Positions 1 to 9,131 are shown, counted from the first letter of the stretch. The stretch: 56,339 nt of DNA from Deltaproteobacteria bacterium (GCA_015228875.1 JADGCS010000012.1:1-56339); one strand, 5' to 3'. Notes: generated by a model from the letters alone, not told the origin. Translations and numbers: made by a program.

Positions 1-1
1 C

Positions 2-1822
2 GTGAGCTTTAACCCCTACATGCAGGAGATCACCGGTTATACAATTGATGAGGTCAAGGGTAAAGACTGGTTTAAAACTTTTCTGCCGCAATACGATCAC
101 GATATAATACGCAACCTGTTTAAAAAAGCCCTCAGTAAGACTCGCACCCAGGGAAACGTCAATTCTATCCTTACAAAAAGCGGCGGGTCACTCGACATCG
201 AATGGTACGACGAAACCCTTAAAGATGAAGAGGAAAACATCACGGGGCTCCTTTGCATTGGTTACGACATCACGAAACATATCACGCTGCAAGAACAGCT
301 TAAAGAAATTAACGCACGACACAACATAGCCCTCAAGGCCGCCAATATTGGCCCTTGGGACTGGGATCTTAAAACAAACGAGGTTTATTTTTCACCAGAG
401 TGGAAGGCCCAGATCGGTTACAACGATGACGAAATCCAAAACAATTACACCGAATGGGAGAGCCGCCTGCATCCAGAGGATAAAAAAGGTGTGCTCGACG
501 CAATCGCGGCCCATCTCGAAGGCCGCACCAATGATTACGAGGTACAATTTCGATTGCGTCATAAGGACGGCTCTTACCTGTGGATCCATTGCAAAGGTGA
601 GGCCCTTAAAGACGATCAAAACAAATACCACAGAATGCTTGGCTGTCATGTCGACATTACCGAGCAAAAAAAAACCAACGAATGGATCCGTCAATCAGAA
701 AAACTCGAGGCGGTCGGCCAGCTCGCCAGCGGTGTCGCCCACGACTTTAACAATCAACTCGGCGGCATCATCGGTTTTGCGGACCTTTTGGCAAACAAAC
801 TTAAGGACCCAAAGCTCAACAGCTACGCGGTACACATAAGAAATGCCGCAAGGTACGCAGAAAAACTCACAAGACAGCTTCTCACATTCAGCCGCAAGAC
901 CCAGTCCGAGATCGAACCGGTTGACCTTAAAGAGGTCATCATGGAGGTTGTGGATCTTTTAAAACACGTAATCAACAGACAGATCACTATCTCCCAAAAC
1001 CTCAATGCCCCGTCGCACATCACCATGGGAGATCCGGCGCAGCTGCAGAACGCCATCCTTAACATCGCCATTAATGCGCGAGACGCCATTACTGGCAACG
1101 GCGAAATATGCATTGGTTCGGATGTTGTCGTCTTTAACAAGCCTCGAAGCGGGGACACATTAATCGATATCACACCCGGCACATTTCTTAAAATCAGCAT
1201 CAGTGATACCGGCTGCGGCATTGATCACCCGACTCTTAAACGCATCTTTGAACCTTTTTTTACCACCAAGGCCCCGGGTAAGGGCACAGGCATGGGACTT
1301 GCGAGTGTGTACACCATTATTAAAAATCACGACGGAACCCTTGAAGTTAAAAGCCAAGTCAACAAAGGCTCCACCTTTGATCTTTATCTGCCCTTAAGCC
1401 AGGCAAAATATCAGACCAGCACAAAAGAAAAACAGCTGTCAGCCGCCGCCCCGTCAAGGATCATGATCATTGACGACGAAAAAATCGTGCGCGAGATAGG
1501 CGCAGAGATCCTCAAGGATCTTGGACACAGCGTAACAGCATTTAACGACGGCGCAGAGGCCTTGAGAGAGTACAAAACAGACCCAAAAGGTTTTGATCTG
1601 GTCATCCTGGATATGGTCATGCCCCTCATGAGCGGTCAGGAGGTCTTTGCTGCCATACAGAAGATCAACCCCGATGCCCGTATCATGCTCACATCGGGTT
1701 TTGGACTCAACACCGATGTCTCCGCACTCCTCGACCAGGGGGCTGTGGGTTTTATCGCAAAGCCTTTTCTCCTGTCGGAACTTGCAGAAACAGTGGCAGG
1801 GGCACTCAACAGGCAGCCCTGA
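2..1822 (+). CDS. Hybrid sensor histidine kinase, PAS-PAS-HisKA-HATPase-REC (5' partial)
   Basis: The frame is already inside a PAS domain ([11 protein letters not shown]) at the window edge, so the GTG at position 2 is probably not the true start. A second PAS fold spans roughly residues 105-225 and carries the WIHCKGEAL / DITEQK ending typical of PAS-PAC. The phosphoacceptor box is [18 protein letters not shown], an NtrB-like HDFNN type. The ATPase domain shows [10 protein letters not shown] (N box), SDTGCGI (G1) and [10 protein letters not shown] (G2). The last ~120 residues are a receiver domain with IIDDE, the phosphoacceptor Asp in VILDMVMP, and the AKPF lysine. It should phosphorylate itself and relay to its own receiver. 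No membrane segment is visible in the part present. A REP-like cluster follows, and no partner gene is adjacent. Confidence 0.93.
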   Translation: MSFNPYMQEITGYTIDEVKGKDWFKTFLPQYDHDIIRNLFKKALSKTRTQGNVNSILTKSGGSLDIEWYDETLKDEEENITGLLCIGYDITKHITLQEQLKEINARHNIALKAANIGPWDWDLKTNEVYFSPEWKAQIGYNDDEIQNNYTEWESRLHPEDKKGVLDAIAAHLEGRTNDYEVQFRLRHKDGSYLWIHCKGEALKDDQNKYHRMLGCHVDITEQKKTNEWIRQSEKLEAVGQLASGVAHDFNNQLGGIIGFADLLANKLKDPKLNSYAVHIRNAARYAEKLTRQLLTFSRKTQSEIEPVDLKEVIMEVVDLLKHVINRQITISQNLNAPSHITMGDPAQLQNAILNIAINARDAITGNGEICIGSDVVVFNKPRSGDTLIDITPGTFLKISISDTGCGIDHPTLKRIFEPFFTTKAPGKGTGMGLASVYTIIKNHDGTLEVKSQVNKGSTFDLYLPLSQAKYQTSTKEKQLSAAAPSRIMIIDDEKIVREIGAEILKDLGHSVTAFNDGAEALREYKTDPKGFDLVILDMVMPLMSGQEVFAAIQKINPDARIMLTSGFGLNTDVSALLDQGAVGFIAKPFLLSELAETVAGALNRQP

Positions 1823-1887
1823 ATGTGGAATGGTATCAGGACTGTCGCCTGGGGATTCAAGGGGTTTTATTGTTGCATTAGCCGAGG

Positions 1888-2125
1888 TAAAAAGGGGTCA
1901 GGTAAAAAGGGGTCACATAAAAAGGGGTCAGCATAAAAAGGGGTCAGGGTCACATAAAAAGGGGTCAGGACTGGACATAGGACAATAACTGCGATTTGTA
2001 AAAAGGGGTCAGGACTGGACATAGGACAATAACTGCGATTTGAGCTTTATTGTCCTATGTCCAGTCCTGACCCCTTGCTCCCTGACCCCTTGCTCCTTGA
2101 CCCCTTGCTCCTGACCCCTTGCTCT
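1888..2125. repeat. REP-like mosaic palindrome, copy 1
   Basis: The left side holds a series of AAAAAGGGGTCA units. A perfect inverted repeat follows, with 28-nt arms at 2005-2032 and 2047-2074 and a 14-nt loop. The arms begin GGGGTCAGGACTGGACATAG. An extra direct copy of the left arm lies at 1961-1988. The right side repeats GACCCCTTGCTC four times and runs directly into the start codon of the next gene at 2126. The same palindrome with the same loop recurs at 6845-6914. Mosaic GGGGTCA palindromes of this kind resemble REP elements mobilised by RAYT transposases; none is encoded here. Confidence 0.85.
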
Positions 2126-3991
2126 ATGAAATATTTTTTCAAACTATGCGCCGTGCTCCTGCCGCTGTTACTGTGCCCCGCCCTGCCCTTTGCGCAGGAA
2201 CATCTTTTTCCCATCAAAAACAGTGTCTCCCTCTCTACAGCACAAAAACAAAACATCATCGATTACGTGCGGGCCCTGCGGGCTAACAAACCCGCAGATC
2301 AGCGGACGGCCATTCTGCCGGAACTCGAACAACTTAAAAACCCCGTGATTTTATTTTCACTTGATTACGACGGCAACCTGCTCGGCCATGCACGTGTCGA
2401 TCATAACGGCAGGCCGCTCAGTGAGAGGCTTAAAGCGGCCCTCAGCGAGGTCTCCACTCAGGTCAAAAATAGTGCCTCAACAAAAAACACACCCTCCTTT
2501 GTAAAAAAAATAAAACTGTTTGGCCGTCCCAAAGATGCACTGGATGATTTCCTTCATATCCAGATCATTGAATACAGTAGTCAGTCTCTAAACGACGGCG
2601 ACGGCGGGCTTTTTGACAACAGGGTGTACGAACCCCAGGTCACCGGTCTTGTTTATCAACTCAAGGACAAGCGGGCCGAGATCACACCGCTCGAGGCCGT
2701 GATGCACAATGCCAATGCTGCCGTCTCGCAAAACTACCTCGCAAGGCTTCTTGAGGTCGAGCCCAAAACACTGGCCAAGAACCAGGATTTAAAACGTGAG
2801 CTTTACCGTGTGATCCACTTTGGAGAGGGCCTTCCCGACGGCCACCTCACCGATTTTCATCGCGGCCTTAAAATATTTACAGAGGACAAAGTAACCAGCA
2901 CCGAAATTTTAAACAGGCTTAAACTCGTCGGGGAGTGGTACGCTCATAACATCATCAACAACGAGGTGGTGTACGAATATTTTCCATCAACTGGTGAAAC
3001 GCGCGACACCAACAGGACTATGGTGCGCTCAACCATGGCCGTGTGGGTCTTAAACAAGCTGGCCTTTTATTTAAATGATGACGTCCTTAAAAATCTGGGC
3101 AAGGAAACACTTCACCATTATCTGGAAAAATATTTCAACATGACCGCCTCTCTCAAACAGGGACGGCTCTATCCCTCAATGATCCCCACAGCGATCAAAG
3201 AAACCGCGTATTCAAGGTACGCCACTGCGGGTTTTCTGGTCATGTCCATCCTTGAGCGCGGGGAACTCGCGACCTCTCAAAAAGAGGTTGCCCTGCTCAT
3301 GGACTGGCTGATGAGATTTCAGCAAAAGGACGGCACCTTTGTCACGCAGACACCGCAAAACCAGTTTTTTACACCCGGCCAGGTTCTGTTGGCCGTGAGC
3401 CGTATGTACGGCGCCACCAAAGAAAAAAAATTTCTGGAATTTTTTGACAGATCATTTGCGGCCTATGCCCCCGAGATTGAGGCCATGATGACCTTGGGCA
3501 ATCAGCGTTACACGCCCTACGCCCCTGCGTGGTTCACGCTGACCTTTTTCGAAATGTATCAACTGACCGGCGATGCAAAATACCGTGATGGCATCTTTAA
3601 AATTAATGATCGCATCATCAAATACTACGAACTTAACGCGAGGGATCAAATCTATTACGACACTGATGGCATGCTGATCCCAAAGACAGGGACCTTTGGC
3701 AATGTCTCTGTCACAGCGGCCTTGCTCGAATCACTCGCTGCCGCGGCCCTCACAGCAAAGACCGCGGGCGATGTTGCACGCACCAACTCTTATACCGCTG
3801 TCATAAAAAAAACCACGGCCTACCTGATGCGCCTGCAATACGTGCCCGAAAACACCTACGGCTTCAAGGCCAAAGACCGCGTGATCGGGGGGGTTAAGAC
3901 AGACCTGATCGATAACAAAACAGGGATGGACAACATCGGACACCTCACCAATGCCTTTATTAAAATCCACGGGGCAGGACTGCTGCCGTAG
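2126..3991 (+). CDS. Secreted protein of unknown function, probable alpha-helical toroid
   Basis: The start was set at 2126 because the protein begins there with a clean signal peptide (MKYFFKLCAVLLPLLLCPALPFAQ). The in-frame ATG 69 nt upstream reads through the REP repeats. The mature protein is about 600 residues. Its C-terminal two thirds has regularly spaced aromatic helices (WVLNKLAFY, YSRYATAGFLVMSIL, LMDWLMRFQQKDGTF, WFTLTFFEMYQLTG) like the alpha/alpha toroids of glycoside-processing or terpenoid-cyclase-fold proteins. No catalytic signature was recognised. No Shine-Dalgarno is visible because the repeat array abuts the ATG, so the native leader seems to have been replaced or displaced. 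Function unknown. Confidence 0.8.
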   Translation: MKYFFKLCAVLLPLLLCPALPFAQEHLFPIKNSVSLSTAQKQNIIDYVRALRANKPADQRTAILPELEQLKNPVILFSLDYDGNLLGHARVDHNGRPLSERLKAALSEVSTQVKNSASTKNTPSFVKKIKLFGRPKDALDDFLHIQIIEYSSQSLNDGDGGLFDNRVYEPQVTGLVYQLKDKRAEITPLEAVMHNANAAVSQNYLARLLEVEPKTLAKNQDLKRELYRVIHFGEGLPDGHLTDFHRGLKIFTEDKVTSTEILNRLKLVGEWYAHNIINNEVVYEYFPSTGETRDTNRTMVRSTMAVWVLNKLAFYLNDDVLKNLGKETLHHYLEKYFNMTASLKQGRLYPSMIPTAIKETAYSRYATAGFLVMSILERGELATSQKEVALLMDWLMRFQQKDGTFVTQTPQNQFFTPGQVLLAVSRMYGATKEKKFLEFFDRSFAAYAPEIEAMMTLGNQRYTPYAPAWFTLTFFEMYQLTGDAKYRDGIFKINDRIIKYYELNARDQIYYDTDGMLIPKTGTFGNVSVTAALLESLAAAALTAKTAGDVARTNSYTAVIKKTTAYLMRLQYVPENTYGFKAKDRVIGGVKTDLIDNKTGMDNIGHLTNAFIKIHGAGLLP

Positions 3992-3998
3992 TTATAAA

Positions 3999-4033
3999 AA
4001 AACCCCGGCGGGTTTAGGTCCCGACCGGGGTTT
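3999..4033. terminator. Bidirectional intrinsic terminator
   Basis: A GC-rich hairpin (AACCCCGG-CGGG ... CCCG-CCGGGGTT) is flanked by an A-run on the left and T residues on the right. It sits between the convergent genes ending at 3991 (+) and 4065 (-), so it can serve both. Confidence 0.8.
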
Positions 4034-4064
4034 AAATGATTCAAGATGTGAGATCAAAAACAAA

Positions 4065-5666
4065 TCACTCTGGGAGAGGCACCGCACAATAACCAAACTC
4101 AGCCCCGTCTTCTATTTCGCAGGTCATCGCGGCCTTTTCTTCTGGTGTCATAAATTCATAGTAAGGAGCCTCGGTACAATCGGCAAGGACTGTACAACAG
4201 CCGCACTCGGGCAGACACTCGTCTGCATCGGCACACAGCTCACCGTAGTCAACACCACTATCGCCACCACCATCACCTTCCATGCCGTAGTCGTCTTCGT
4301 ACTGCTCAGCCTCTGGATCATAGCCATCACCAGCAACGTGCCAGCAGTCTATCCATCTGTGATCAAGCTGCTCACACGCTGCAAAAGCCGTCTCGGCTGT
4401 CTGCGGGTTGCCGAAAATCTCGGCCATGTTTATGGTCCCTGCGGCTGCCTGCGTGCAATCAAAGGCCTCTGCTGTCGAAAACGAGATACTGATGTCCGAG
4501 ACCGTAGGCAGTGTCCCCGCCGTGGCCAATGCGGTATAGTCGTTGGAATCTTCGACCTGTGCATCTGCATCAAAGGACTCGGTAAACTCATCTGACCATG
4601 AGCAGAAGTCGTTGGTGCTGTCTGGGTCATCAAAGGCACTCAGGCACCCGCTGGTCACACCACCAGACACATTGACCTTTGTAGCGCCAGAACCAATGGC
4701 AAGATAAGCGGCGTTCCAGTTGGCATCGTCGGTGTTGTTATCAATAAGCTGAAATGCCGAATAGGCCCTGTTTGTAAACGTGAACCCCTGGTCTGCAAAC
4801 TGGTTTGTCCCCGTCATCCACGCCGCGATATTGCCCTCGTCGGCCATCCAGTTAAAGGCCACCGCGCCCTCTTCGCCGCCTGTGTCCTGACCCCACGACC
4901 AGTCACGGTCAAACGACATGGTGATCGCCTTGGTCCCCTCAAACTTGCCAGCGCCATTAACATAACCACCAACCACAACCGCGTTGCTTGCCTCAAACGT
5001 CTGGTCCTGAAACGAACCACTGTAGTCATTTTTACTGCTCATGGCAAACTGGCCGGTCTCGGTATCGATTGACTGCGAGAGATACATCTCTTGAGAGGTG
5101 TTATTGCAGGCCCTCATATCGAATGATGTGATCAGACCCGCGTCATCTTTTGTAATGACCATGCGAACCTTGCTTGGCCCGCCACCTCCTTCAGGACCAC
5201 CCTCACCAAAGACCATGTCAAAAATATGAGGTTGCCCATCGTACACATCCAGACCCTCCGGCATGGTGCCATTTGCCTCCATTTGCCCAAAAACGGCCTG
5301 AATATAGCACAGCGTTTTATCACCCTCGCCCGCCATATTAACGGCCTGTTTGGTCATGTTAATGGTCTCACAGGCGGCCATGCTGGTGCTTTGCCCAAAG
5401 TTTGATGCTGCAGTCGAACCAAGCGTCATCCCAGTTTCCTCATCTTCGACGCTTAAAGAGCGGTTTTTCTTGAGTGCCGCACTGCCAGAAGCCACCACCT
5501 CACTCAATGAAGCAGGCAAATCGTCAATAGAATCATAAGCAGGCACGCTTGAAACATCGGTGCCTGATGCTGACCCACTGATGGCCGACGAGGTACCGAT
5601 ACAGCCGGCCATAAAGGCCAGTGTACAGCCTGCAAGGATGCAGGTGAGTATTTTATTTTTTGTCAT
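4065..5666 (-). CDS. Cys-rich lipoprotein of unknown function
   Basis: The N-terminus is a lipoprotein signal (ILAGCTLAFMAGC), with the lipidated Cys around residue 22. The start is supported by GGGGAG seven nt upstream. The body is acidic and rich in Gly, Ser and Asp. The last ~100 residues include an Asp/Glu-rich stretch followed by a dense Cys cluster (CADADECLPECGCCTVLADC) and two more Cys, suggesting a disulfide-bonded C-terminal knot in the periplasm or at the surface. No catalytic motif was recognised. It is transcribed alone, with a 340-bp AT-rich upstream region. Confidence 0.8.
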   Translation of the reverse strand: MTKNKILTCILAGCTLAFMAGCIGTSSAISGSASGTDVSSVPAYDSIDDLPASLSEVVASGSAALKKNRSLSVEDEETGMTLGSTAASNFGQSTSMAACETINMTKQAVNMAGEGDKTLCYIQAVFGQMEANGTMPEGLDVYDGQPHIFDMVFGEGGPEGGGGPSKVRMVITKDDAGLITSFDMRACNNTSQEMYLSQSIDTETGQFAMSSKNDYSGSFQDQTFEASNAVVVGGYVNGAGKFEGTKAITMSFDRDWSWGQDTGGEEGAVAFNWMADEGNIAAWMTGTNQFADQGFTFTNRAYSAFQLIDNNTDDANWNAAYLAIGSGATKVNVSGGVTSGCLSAFDDPDSTNDFCSWSDEFTESFDADAQVEDSNDYTALATAGTLPTVSDISISFSTAEAFDCTQAAAGTINMAEIFGNPQTAETAFAACEQLDHRWIDCWHVAGDGYDPEAEQYEDDYGMEGDGGGDSGVDYGELCADADECLPECGCCTVLADCTEAPYYEFMTPEEKAAMTCEIEDGAEFGYCAVPLPE

Positions 5667-6005
5667 ATTGATCTCCCCTCATACAAGTCATGCCTTATCA
5701 TGTTAAGACATACGTAACATATGCGTGACAAGACAAAGCATTAAACATTTATTATATTGTATTACCCCTAATACAGACAACGAACAATACAAAAAGCAAG
5801 GCCTATGCCAATGTTTATAAATTATTTTTTACGTGATATCAAATTGTTGTATCACTAAAAAATGCCAGCTGGCAAAAGACGGCATTCATGTATATTCTCT
5901 ATTTAAACGAATGTATTTAAATAAAAGGGTCTATATCTGTGCCTTCCCCAACAGAAGAAGAAGTCAATTGACTGTATGTAGTATATTTATTACAATATAC
6001 TACGC
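5667..6005. promoter_or_regulatory. AT-rich divergent intergenic region with PIN-operon operator at 5978-6003
   Basis: This 339-bp gap separates the lipoprotein gene (-) from the PIN/UPF0175 pair (+). I see no gene in it. Its right end carries a perfect 9-bp inverted repeat, GTAGTATAT (5978-5986) and ATATACTAC (5995-6003), with an 8-bp spacer. It ends 2 nt before the toxin ATG, which fits an autoregulatory operator bound by the antitoxin. No Shine-Dalgarno precedes the ATG, so the message may be leaderless. Confidence 0.6.
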
Positions 6006-6476
6006 ATGCGTTTACTCATGGATGCTGATTCCCTCATTAAAATCACCAAAGCGGGTTTAAAGGAATTTGTCGTATCTCACTATTCTATTTTTATTCCCAA
6101 AATTGTTGAAATCGAAGTCGTTGATTACGGCATTATCAAAAAAATGCCCGATGCTTTTTTGGTCAAAGAAAACATCACAAGAAAAAAAATTAGTGTGCTA
6201 AGAACCAAGAAAAACTATCCTGACGGTGACACAGCCCTGCAAAAAGAATTTTCAAAAAAAAAATTTGATGCTGTTTCTACAGACGACTCAAAACTGATCC
6301 GCTTCTTGGGCAGTCAAAACATACCGTACATCCTGCCTGCCGTCCTCATCTACAAACTCGGCATTGAAAAAAAAATCAGCCCCAAAGAAGGTTCTCGCCA
6401 CCTCAGCAGGCTTAAACCCTTTATCAGCCCCGAAGAGTTCAGCACCGTCAAAATGTTGATGGAGAGACGTTTATGA
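6006..6476 (+). CDS. PIN-domain ribonuclease toxin (DUF3368-like)
   Basis: A 156-residue PIN-type protein. The acidic residues expected for the Mg-dependent RNase active site are visible: an Asp near the N-terminus (LLMDADSLIK), a Glu in KIVEIEVVD, and the Asp pair in DAVSTDDSKLIRFL. The next gene overlaps by 4 nt (ATGA), and its product is UPF0175-like, the usual partner of this PIN subgroup. Here the toxin comes first, the reverse of most vapBC loci. An alternative ATG lies 12 nt downstream. The operator at 5978-6003 implies autoregulation. The family assignment is from motif and context only. Confidence 0.8.
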   Translation: MRLLMDADSLIKITKAGLKEFVVSHYSIFIPKIVEIEVVDYGIIKKMPDAFLVKENITRKKISVLRTKKNYPDGDTALQKEFSKKKFDAVSTDDSKLIRFLGSQNIPYILPAVLIYKLGIEKKISPKEGSRHLSRLKPFISPEEFSTVKMLMERRL

Positions 6477-6751
6477 ACCATATAAAAACCATCAGAATCC
6501 CAAATGACCTCGAACAGGCCATGAAATACGTTTCGGACACAGAAAAAATAGAAAAATCACAGTCCCTGCGCAAATTAGCCAGCATGGGCTTTGAATCATA
6601 CATTATTCAACGTTATCAACTGGGAAAACTCACTCTCAGAGAATGCGCCAAACTGCTCAACCTACCCCTTTCTGAGGTCATCATTCTCATGCTGGAACAT
6701 GGTGTCACGGGCAACATCAAGGCACAAGATGTCATGAACAGCCTTGGGTAA
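6473..6751 (+). CDS. UPF0175-like antitoxin (ribbon-helix-helix plus HTH)
   Basis: A 92-residue protein overlapping the PIN gene by ATGA. The N-terminus (TIRIPNDLEQAMKYVSDTEKIEKSQSLRKLA) has the strand-helix-helix pattern of RHH DNA-binding domains. The C-terminal half (YQLGKLTLRECAKLLNLPLSEVIILMLEHGV) matches the UPF0175 helix-turn-helix signature. It likely binds and neutralises the upstream PIN protein and represses the operon through the 5978-6003 inverted repeat. A REP-like cluster begins 11 nt after its stop codon. Confidence 0.8.
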   Translation: MNHIKTIRIPNDLEQAMKYVSDTEKIEKSQSLRKLASMGFESYIIQRYQLGKLTLRECAKLLNLPLSEVIILMLEHGVTGNIKAQDVMNSLG

Positions 6752-6761
6752 AAAAAGGACA

Positions 6762-6810
6762 GGGGACAGGCACCAAAACACTTTTTGGGATGTTTTTTGT
6801 TCCTGTCCCC
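6762..6810. repeat. Second REP-like family palindrome (GGGGACAGG type)
   Basis: GGGGACAGG (6762-6770) pairs with CCTGTCCCC (6802-6810). An inner CCAAAA...TTTTGG stem and a short T-run after the right arm could also let it act as a terminator for the toxin-antitoxin operon. It is distinct from, and directly adjacent to, the GGGGTCAGG-type palindrome that follows. Confidence 0.7.
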
Positions 6811-6826
6811 TTTTTCCTGTCAGAAA

Positions 6827-6975
6827 AAGGGGTCAGCAGAAAAAGGGGTCAGGACTGGACATAGGACAATAACTGCGATTTGAGCTTTATTGTCCTATGT
6901 CCAGTCCTGACCCCTTGATCTGACCCTTGATCTGACCCTTGATCTGACCCCTTGATCTCCTGACCCCTTGATCTC
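6827..6975. repeat. REP-like mosaic palindrome, copy 2
   Basis: It contains the same 28-nt arms and 14-nt loop as the element at 2005-2074 (arms 6845-6872 and 6887-6914), preceded by AAAAAGGGGTCAG units. It is followed by five TGACCC(C)TTGATCT-type units that stop 6 nt from the PRC-barrel stop codon. The short tandem units differ between copies (GCTC versus ATCT), while the palindrome core is unchanged. Confidence 0.85.
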
Positions 6976-6980
6976 AAAGG

Positions 6981-7739
6981 CTACATGCCGGTCTGATGAT
7001 CACCCCAATATCCTTCACGATTTAAATGGTGATGCAGTTTGACCTCATAATCTCGTTTAATCAGGGCCTTGTCTGAATATTCTGGTGACTGCTTTATTGT
7101 CTCGCGGGTGAGATTGACAAAGACTTTTGAGTCCTCCCAAATAATATGATCAATCCATTTTGGAGAAATAATCACCTTTTTCCCGGGCATCCAGTTTCGG
7201 GTATCAACCAGAAAATAGCGAATCGTCCATGAGTCATCATCAATAATAAAATCTTCTACGTGTCCAATATCGCCGTCTTTGGCATGAATGTGGTAACCAG
7301 AGACATCGTGAGTGCTCCGCAAATGGGGATTCCAGGATTCGTGACTCTGTGTTGGCTTGTTCCATTTTTTGCTGTCACGTACAATGGCTGGATGATCACC
7401 CCAGGCGTTTGGACCGCCCCAATACGTGGGCCAGCCATAATACCCGTGGTAGCTCTCCTCGAATTGTCGCGAAACAGGTTTGTCTGTATCAAGTGATGGG
7501 CTCTCCTCAATCTGCTTTTTAGTCAAATTGACATCTACGTGTTGCTCATTTTCATTCACGCCAACAAGCGCGTAGGGCGAGATTAATACCTGCCTGCCCA
7601 TAAGCCAGTTTCCTGTGTCTGCCACCAGATAGCGGACAGTCCAATATTGGTCGTCAAAGTAAAATTCTTTGGCCTTACCAATTTTACCATCGCGACTATG
7701 CAATTTGTAACCTTTAAGTGTTTTCGATTTGATCAGCAT
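6981..7739 (-). CDS. Double PRC-barrel domain protein
   Basis: The 252-residue protein has two PRC-barrel-like repeats. The first (about residues 5-80) contains GYKLHSRDGKIGKAKEFYFDD and WTVRYLVADTGNWLMGRQVLISP. The second (about 145-220) contains GYHIHAKDGDIGHVEDFIIDD and WTIRYFLVDTRNWMPGKKVIISP. A Trp/Gly/Tyr/His-rich linker joins them. There is no signal peptide, so it is probably cytoplasmic. Proteins of this type occur with CsbD and other stress genes in many proteobacteria; their biochemical role is not established. The gene is preceded by copy A of the 34-bp element, 96 nt from its start. Confidence 0.9.
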   Translation of the reverse strand: MLIKSKTLKGYKLHSRDGKIGKAKEFYFDDQYWTVRYLVADTGNWLMGRQVLISPYALVGVNENEQHVDVNLTKKQIEESPSLDTDKPVSRQFEESYHGYYGWPTYWGGPNAWGDHPAIVRDSKKWNKPTQSHESWNPHLRSTHDVSGYHIHAKDGDIGHVEDFIIDDDSWTIRYFLVDTRNWMPGKKVIISPKWIDHIIWEDSKVFVNLTRETIKQSPEYSDKALIKRDYEVKLHHHLNREGYWGDHQTGM

Positions 7740-7833
7740 AATTATTGTCCTTTCGTTTTTAAAGTTTAATTTAAACTCACCTTAACTTGAGTGATTTGTT
7801 CCCAGGGAAATACATGACAGAGCAATGAACAAA

Positions 7834-7867
7834 CATCGGGGAAAGAATGTTTTTTTAATGGGGGATT
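7834..7867 (-). promoter_or_regulatory. 34-bp stress-island element, copy A
   Basis: Read on the minus strand: AATCCCCCA, 21 nt, GATGT. CCC precedes GAT and an A-tract lies in the spacer. It points to the PRC-barrel gene, whose start is 96 nt away. Confidence 0.8.
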
Positions 7868-7888
7868 ACCCTGTTTTTATTTGACGAT

Positions 7889-8604
7889 TCAGAGAAGCGG
7901 CGCCAAAACGCGTGCGGCCCCCTCATAGGCGCGATCGAGAAACGCACGTTTGCGAAACTTTAGAAACACAAGCAGGCTGGCGTGTTCAAGGTCGCGCTCA
8001 AAAAGGAGTTCAAGCTCGCCCGCAAGTTTGGGGCCGTAAGCAACGGCATTGGTCTCAAAGTTGAGTCTAAAACTGCGAAGATCAAGATTTGCTGAACCAA
8101 CTGTCGCCCAGCAACCATCTACTGTTGCCGTTTTTGCATGAAGTTCTTTCGAATTTGAGTACTCGTAGATTTTTACACCGGCCTCTAATAGTTCAGGAAA
8201 AAACGAGCGTGCTGCGTGGTAGACAAATGGCTGATTAGGCGTGCGTGGCAAAAGAATCCGCACGTCTACGCCACGAAGTGCTGCTGTTCGCAATGCCGCA
8301 ACCAGCGTAAGATCGGGGATAAAGTAGGGGGTGGTGAGCCAGGCACGTTTTTTGGCGAGTGTGAGAGCCGCAAAGTAGATTGTTTCGATGGCGTAGGTAC
8401 GACCGTCATCCGGCCCGATCGCCAAAAATAAAAAAGCACCAAGATAAGTAAAAAAACAATGACGAGCACCCAGGCAAGCGTAGCACCACTTTGGCGCCTT
8501 TGCATGATAATTTGGGGTATGAGCGCTATCACAATGAGGTAACCAACCCCCGTGAATAGAATTGTGAAAATGCTTTTTGATAAAACAAACTCAAGGACAT
8601 GCAT
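7889..8604 (-). pseudogene. cls: Cardiolipin synthase (phospholipase D family), internally deleted and frameshifted
   Basis: The N-terminal frame (8604 to about 8430) encodes two membrane helices and GATLAWVLVIVFL, typical of the ClsA N-terminus. The sequence then jumps, out of frame, to GPDDGRTYAIETIYFAALTLAKK, which belongs to the region between the two PLD domains. The second PLD domain is intact in its own frame and carries the HxKxxxxD motif (HAKTATVD) and GSANLDLRS. About 240 residues, including the whole first PLD domain, are missing compared with ~480-residue family members. One active-site half cannot make the paired HKD centre, so the product should be inactive even if translated. 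An assembly error is possible. Confidence 0.8.
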
Positions 8605-8611
8605 GTTTTAT

Positions 8612-8642
8612 ATCCTTCGACTCACTTTGTTCGCTCAGGATA
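8612..8642. repeat. Short palindromic repeat (CCTTCGAC...GCTCAGG type)
   Basis: TATCCTTCGACTCAC...GTTCGCTCAGGAT is related to the dispersed CCTTCGACAAGCTCAGG-type palindromes found in many bacterial genomes. A second member lies at 27491-27562. Confidence 0.5.
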
Positions 8643-8668
8643 AAACCCGAAAAAATTTTTCGAGTTTT
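8642..8668 (-). terminator. Intrinsic terminator after the 8667-9131 gene
   Basis: On the minus strand AAAACTCGAAAAA pairs with TTTTTCGGGTTTT. It starts at the stop codon of the secreted-protein gene and ends in T residues. Confidence 0.6.
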
Positions 8669-9131
8669 ACAATTTTGAAATTTTAAAACCTCCAAAGTTA
8701 ACCCCCACATCAACACCCTTTCCTGTCCCTGTCAGGGTGAGTGAAACATCACCTTTTGTTAAAGCCCTGGCACTGGCAGAATCAACAAGACCAACATGGG
8801 CCTCGGCATTGGCATTGGTATAAGTCCCGTACAATTGATTAATGCTTGATACATCAGAGAAAACGCCCAGCCCATGGACGATCTTACTTTTACCAAATGT
8901 AAAACCACCACCATCACCACGAAGACTGACAGGGGCCCTCTGGCCATTGCTGCAATAAATATTACCCGTCCCTTTGCTTGACCTATATAAAAACGACCAG
9001 CTCTTTATCCTAAAATCCATCCTGCAGTCCACTTCGACAGCCCTGACTGAACTGCCGTTAATAAAAAAAACAAAAAGTAAACCAATTGTAAGTGTGATCC
9101 GTTTTGCAATTCCTGATTTTTTATCCATCAT
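8667..9131 (-). CDS. Small secreted protein of unknown function
   Basis: The start was placed at the ATGATG at 9131, which has AAGGGTGG seven nt upstream; the ATG 27 nt earlier lacks a ribosome site. The protein has a signal peptide (ITLTIGLLFVFFINGSSVRA, cleavage before VEVDC) and two Cys early in the mature part (VDCRMDF and NIYCSNG) that could form a disulfide. The rest is Gly-rich and beta-like, ending TKGDVSLTLTGTGKGVDVGV. The ending weakly recalls small beta-barrel periplasmic proteins of the DUF1134/EipA kind, but I cannot assign a family. It lies 39 nt after the 9171-9389 lipoprotein gene and is probably cotranscribed with it. Confidence 0.7.
   Translation of the reverse strand: MMDKKSGIAKRITLTIGLLFVFFINGSSVRAVEVDCRMDFRIKSWSFLYRSSKGTGNIYCSNGQRAPVSLRGDGGGFTFGKSKIVHGLGVFSDVSSINQLYGTYTNANAEAHVGLVDSASARALTKGDVSLTLTGTGKGVDVGVNFGGFKISKL

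Noticed and set aside
1888..2125. CRISPR-like appearance of repeated GGGGTCAG units
   Set aside because: Units are 12-17 nt, without regular spacers, and form one large palindrome. No cas genes are nearby.
3951..4595. 214-codon plus-strand frame overlapping the Cys-rich lipoprotein gene
   Set aside because: It is antisense to a gene with a clear lipoprotein signal and ribosome site, and it crosses the terminator at 3999-4033.
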